From Pseudomonas sp. R76 (GTDB lineage: Bacteria; Pseudomonadota; Gammaproteobacteria; Pseudomonadales; Pseudomonadaceae), in assembly GCF_009834565.1 (NCBI RefSeq), contig NZ_CP019428.1:2108001-2172000 (forward strand): DNA of 64,000 nucleotides, given 5' to 3'. The first letter of the stretch is position 1, and every line of letters starts with the position of its first letter. Position numbers and translations under genes: made by a program. Below, piece by piece: positions 62,728 through 64,000 of this stretch. The notes under the pieces are model-generated. The model saw only the letters and a list, made by a program, of their open reading frames with translations. It was not told where the DNA came from and did not search any database.

Positions 62728-64000
62728 GTTCTTCACGGCGAAACGGCTTGGCCAGGTAGTCATCCATGCCGGCGGCCCGGCAACGTTCGCGTTCCTCGGC
62801 CAGGGCGTTGGCGGTCAAGGCGACGATGGGCAAGTCCGGCCAGCGCCCGCTGCGACGAATCTGCCGGCTGGCTTCGTAGCCGTTCATCACCGGCATGTTG
62901 CAGTCCATCAACACCATGTCAAAGCGCTGTTCCTCAAGGAACTTGAGCGCTTCGCCACCGTGGGCGGCCACGATCACTTCGCAGCCGAGCTTGCTGAGCA
63001 TGCCCTTGGCCACCAGTTGATTGACCGGGTTGTCCTCCACCAACAGGATGCGCGCCCGGTGCGTGAAGGGCGCGGCGTCCATCTGGATCGGGTCAAGAAT
63101 CAGTTGTGCGTCACTGTGCAAGTTGCGCTGCAGAATCTGGTACAGCGCGTTGCGGCTCAATGGGCGTGCCTGTTGCTGCAGCGGTGCCAGGCCTGCGACT
63201 TCCTCGCTGGGCATGAAGTTGCCATAGGCGGTCACCAGCAGGATTGGCGCGGTAATCGCCGGGCGTAAGCGGAACAGGCACTCCGGGCAGTCGGTGATCA
63301 GTAAGTCGGGAGTTTGCCCGCTCAGGTCATCGTCCTGGGAGTAAAGGCGCGGCGTCAGGCCCCAGTGCGGCAGCAAGTTGGTCAGCAACTCCGTCAGGCC
63401 ATTACTGCTGCTGGTGATAACCATCACGTCGCCTGCCAGGGGCGCCTGACGGGCGGCGGGTAAATGCGTGGGCAGCGGCAGCTCGGCACAGAACTGGCTG
63501 CCAAACCCGACTTCAGAGCTGATACTCAATCGGCCGCTCATTGCTTCACACAGGTTATGCGTCAATGCCAGCCCCAGTCCCGTGCCGCCAAACTGGCGAG
63601 TGATACCCGCGCCCGCCTGGGTGAACGGCTGGAATATCTTCACCTGCGCTTCCTGGGCAATGCCGATACCGGTGTCACAGACTTCGATTTTTACCCGGCC
63701 ATCAAGGGCGCTCAGGTATACGTCCACGCGCCCGAAGCGGGTGAACTTCAAGGCATTGGAGAGCAAGTTGCTGACGATCTGCCGTACCCGCGTCGGGTCA
63801 CCCATCACCTGGGCAGGAAACAGCGGGTCGATCAAGCAGGTCAACTCGACACTCGGCGCGGCGTTCTGCGACAGCAAGTTGGCGGTGTCTTCCACCAGCG
63901 AGCCCAGGTCGAACGGGATGCGCTCCAGCTCGAGCTGGCCGGCGTCGAACTTCGACAGGTCGAGGATATCGTTGAGCAACTCCACCAGCACCTTGCCCGA
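62681..64000 (-). CDS. sagS: Hybrid sensor histidine kinase, C-terminal part (SagS-like), cut by window edge
   Basis: The frame is open to the right edge, so the N-terminal sensor region and the phosphorylated histidine lie outside. Seen here: the end of the dimerisation helix (VELLNDILDLSKFDAGQLEL), the ATPase domain (N box NLLSNALKFT, DTGIGIA, GTGLGLALTHN), a linker domain resembling a degenerate receiver (about 110 residues), and a C-terminal receiver with EDN, phosphorylated Asp in VLMDCNMPVMNG and the lysine in YLAKPF. Position after ospR matches sagS of P. aeruginosa, a switch between planktonic and biofilm life. Confidence 0.85.
   Translation of the reverse strand, partial: SGKVLVELLNDILDLSKFDAGQLELERIPFDLGSLVEDTANLLSQNAAPSVELTCLIDPLFPAQVMGDPTRVRQIVSNLLSNALKFTRFGRVDVYLSALDGRVKIEVCDTGIGIAQEAQVKIFQPFTQAGAGITRQFGGTGLGLALTHNLCEAMSGRLSISSEVGFGSQFCAELPLPTHLPAARQAPLAGDVMVITSSSNGLTELLTNLLPHWGLTPRLYSQDDDLSGQTPDLLITDCPECLFRLRPAITAPILLVTAYGNFMPSEEVAGLAPLQQQARPLSRNALYQILQRNLHSDAQLILDPIQMDAAPFTHRARILLVEDNPVNQLVAKGMLSKLGCEVIVAAHGGEALKFLEEQRFDMVLMDCNMPVMNGYEASRQIRRSGRWPDLPIVALTANALAEERERCRAAGMDDYLAKPFRREELKALLDLWVPQTTSL

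Overview
The window is a chromosomal segment of a fluorescent-type Pseudomonas (most likely the P. fluorescens group). Grounds, all read from sequence: about 60 tightly packed high-GC genes; many copies of the Pseudomonas REP palindrome (GCGGGCAAGCCCGCTCCCAC type) between genes; an EF-P with arginine at position 32 beside its rhamnosyltransferase EarP; OprI; and a 3' half whose gene order (MltF2-like, ABC/tesA, oprI, earP-efp, ohr-ohrR, type II DAHP synthase, DEAD helicase, tpm, htpX, alaA, msrB, gpo, ospR, sagS) matches what I remember of P. aeruginosa. I see no rRNA, tRNA, CRISPR array, insertion sequence or prophage.

Layout. 1-2.4 kb: a DUF1989 gene cut by the left edge, a small membrane protein, and an ethanolamine permease gene broken by an in-frame amber codon. 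2.5-10.8 kb: the potassium-uptake operon kdpFABC followed by its sensor/regulator pair kdpDE, with repeats inserted at two internal junctions and three helically phased TTTACGCC repeats upstream. 10.9-14.4 kb: patatin-like protein, lipoprotein, CHAD protein, thioesterase, small membrane protein. 14.4-20.2 kb: an Rhs polymorphic-toxin locus on the minus strand, with a GC-rich core, an AT-rich nuclease-like tip, two paralogous immunity genes, and between them the decayed tail of an older tip. 20.3-25.5 kb: chemoreceptor, TatD, MltF-type transglycosylase, DoxX protein, and a small unknown protein behind a structured leader. 25.5-30.3 kb: a GldA/GldF/GldG-like ABC unit facing an unknown coiled-coil protein across a shared regulatory region with two palindromes. 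30.4-41.5 kb: greB, a YbbAP-type ABC exporter, tesA, an L,D-transpeptidase, oprI, a GNAT protein, class I DAHP synthase, a PilZ protein, and a thioredoxin-fold/PanE-like/5'-nucleotidase run. 41.5-51.4 kb: universal stress protein, cysB, a Gre-like factor, earP-efp, ohr-ohrR, two LysR regulators, a TauE exporter, a DUF1127 protein and YcaQ. 51.5-64 kb: type II DAHP synthase, a methyltransferase-fold protein, a crotonase, a DEAD-box helicase with a long leader, a DODA-type dioxygenase, tpm, htpX, alaA, msrB, gpo-ospR, and the 3' part of a hybrid histidine kinase.

Genes that work together: Kdp structural genes with KdpDE (potassium limitation); EarP with EF-P (polyproline translation); Ohr/OhrR, Gpo/OspR and MsrB (peroxide and thiol stress, with two paralogous one-cysteine MarR sensors); two non-homologous DAHP synthases feeding the shikimate pathway; and Rhs toxin with its immunity proteins (competition between cells). 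The least understood parts are the Rhs tail with its fossil module, the GldAFG-like ABC unit with its coiled-coil neighbour, and the structured leader before 25197. Family assignments are from reading the translations by eye; no searches were run.
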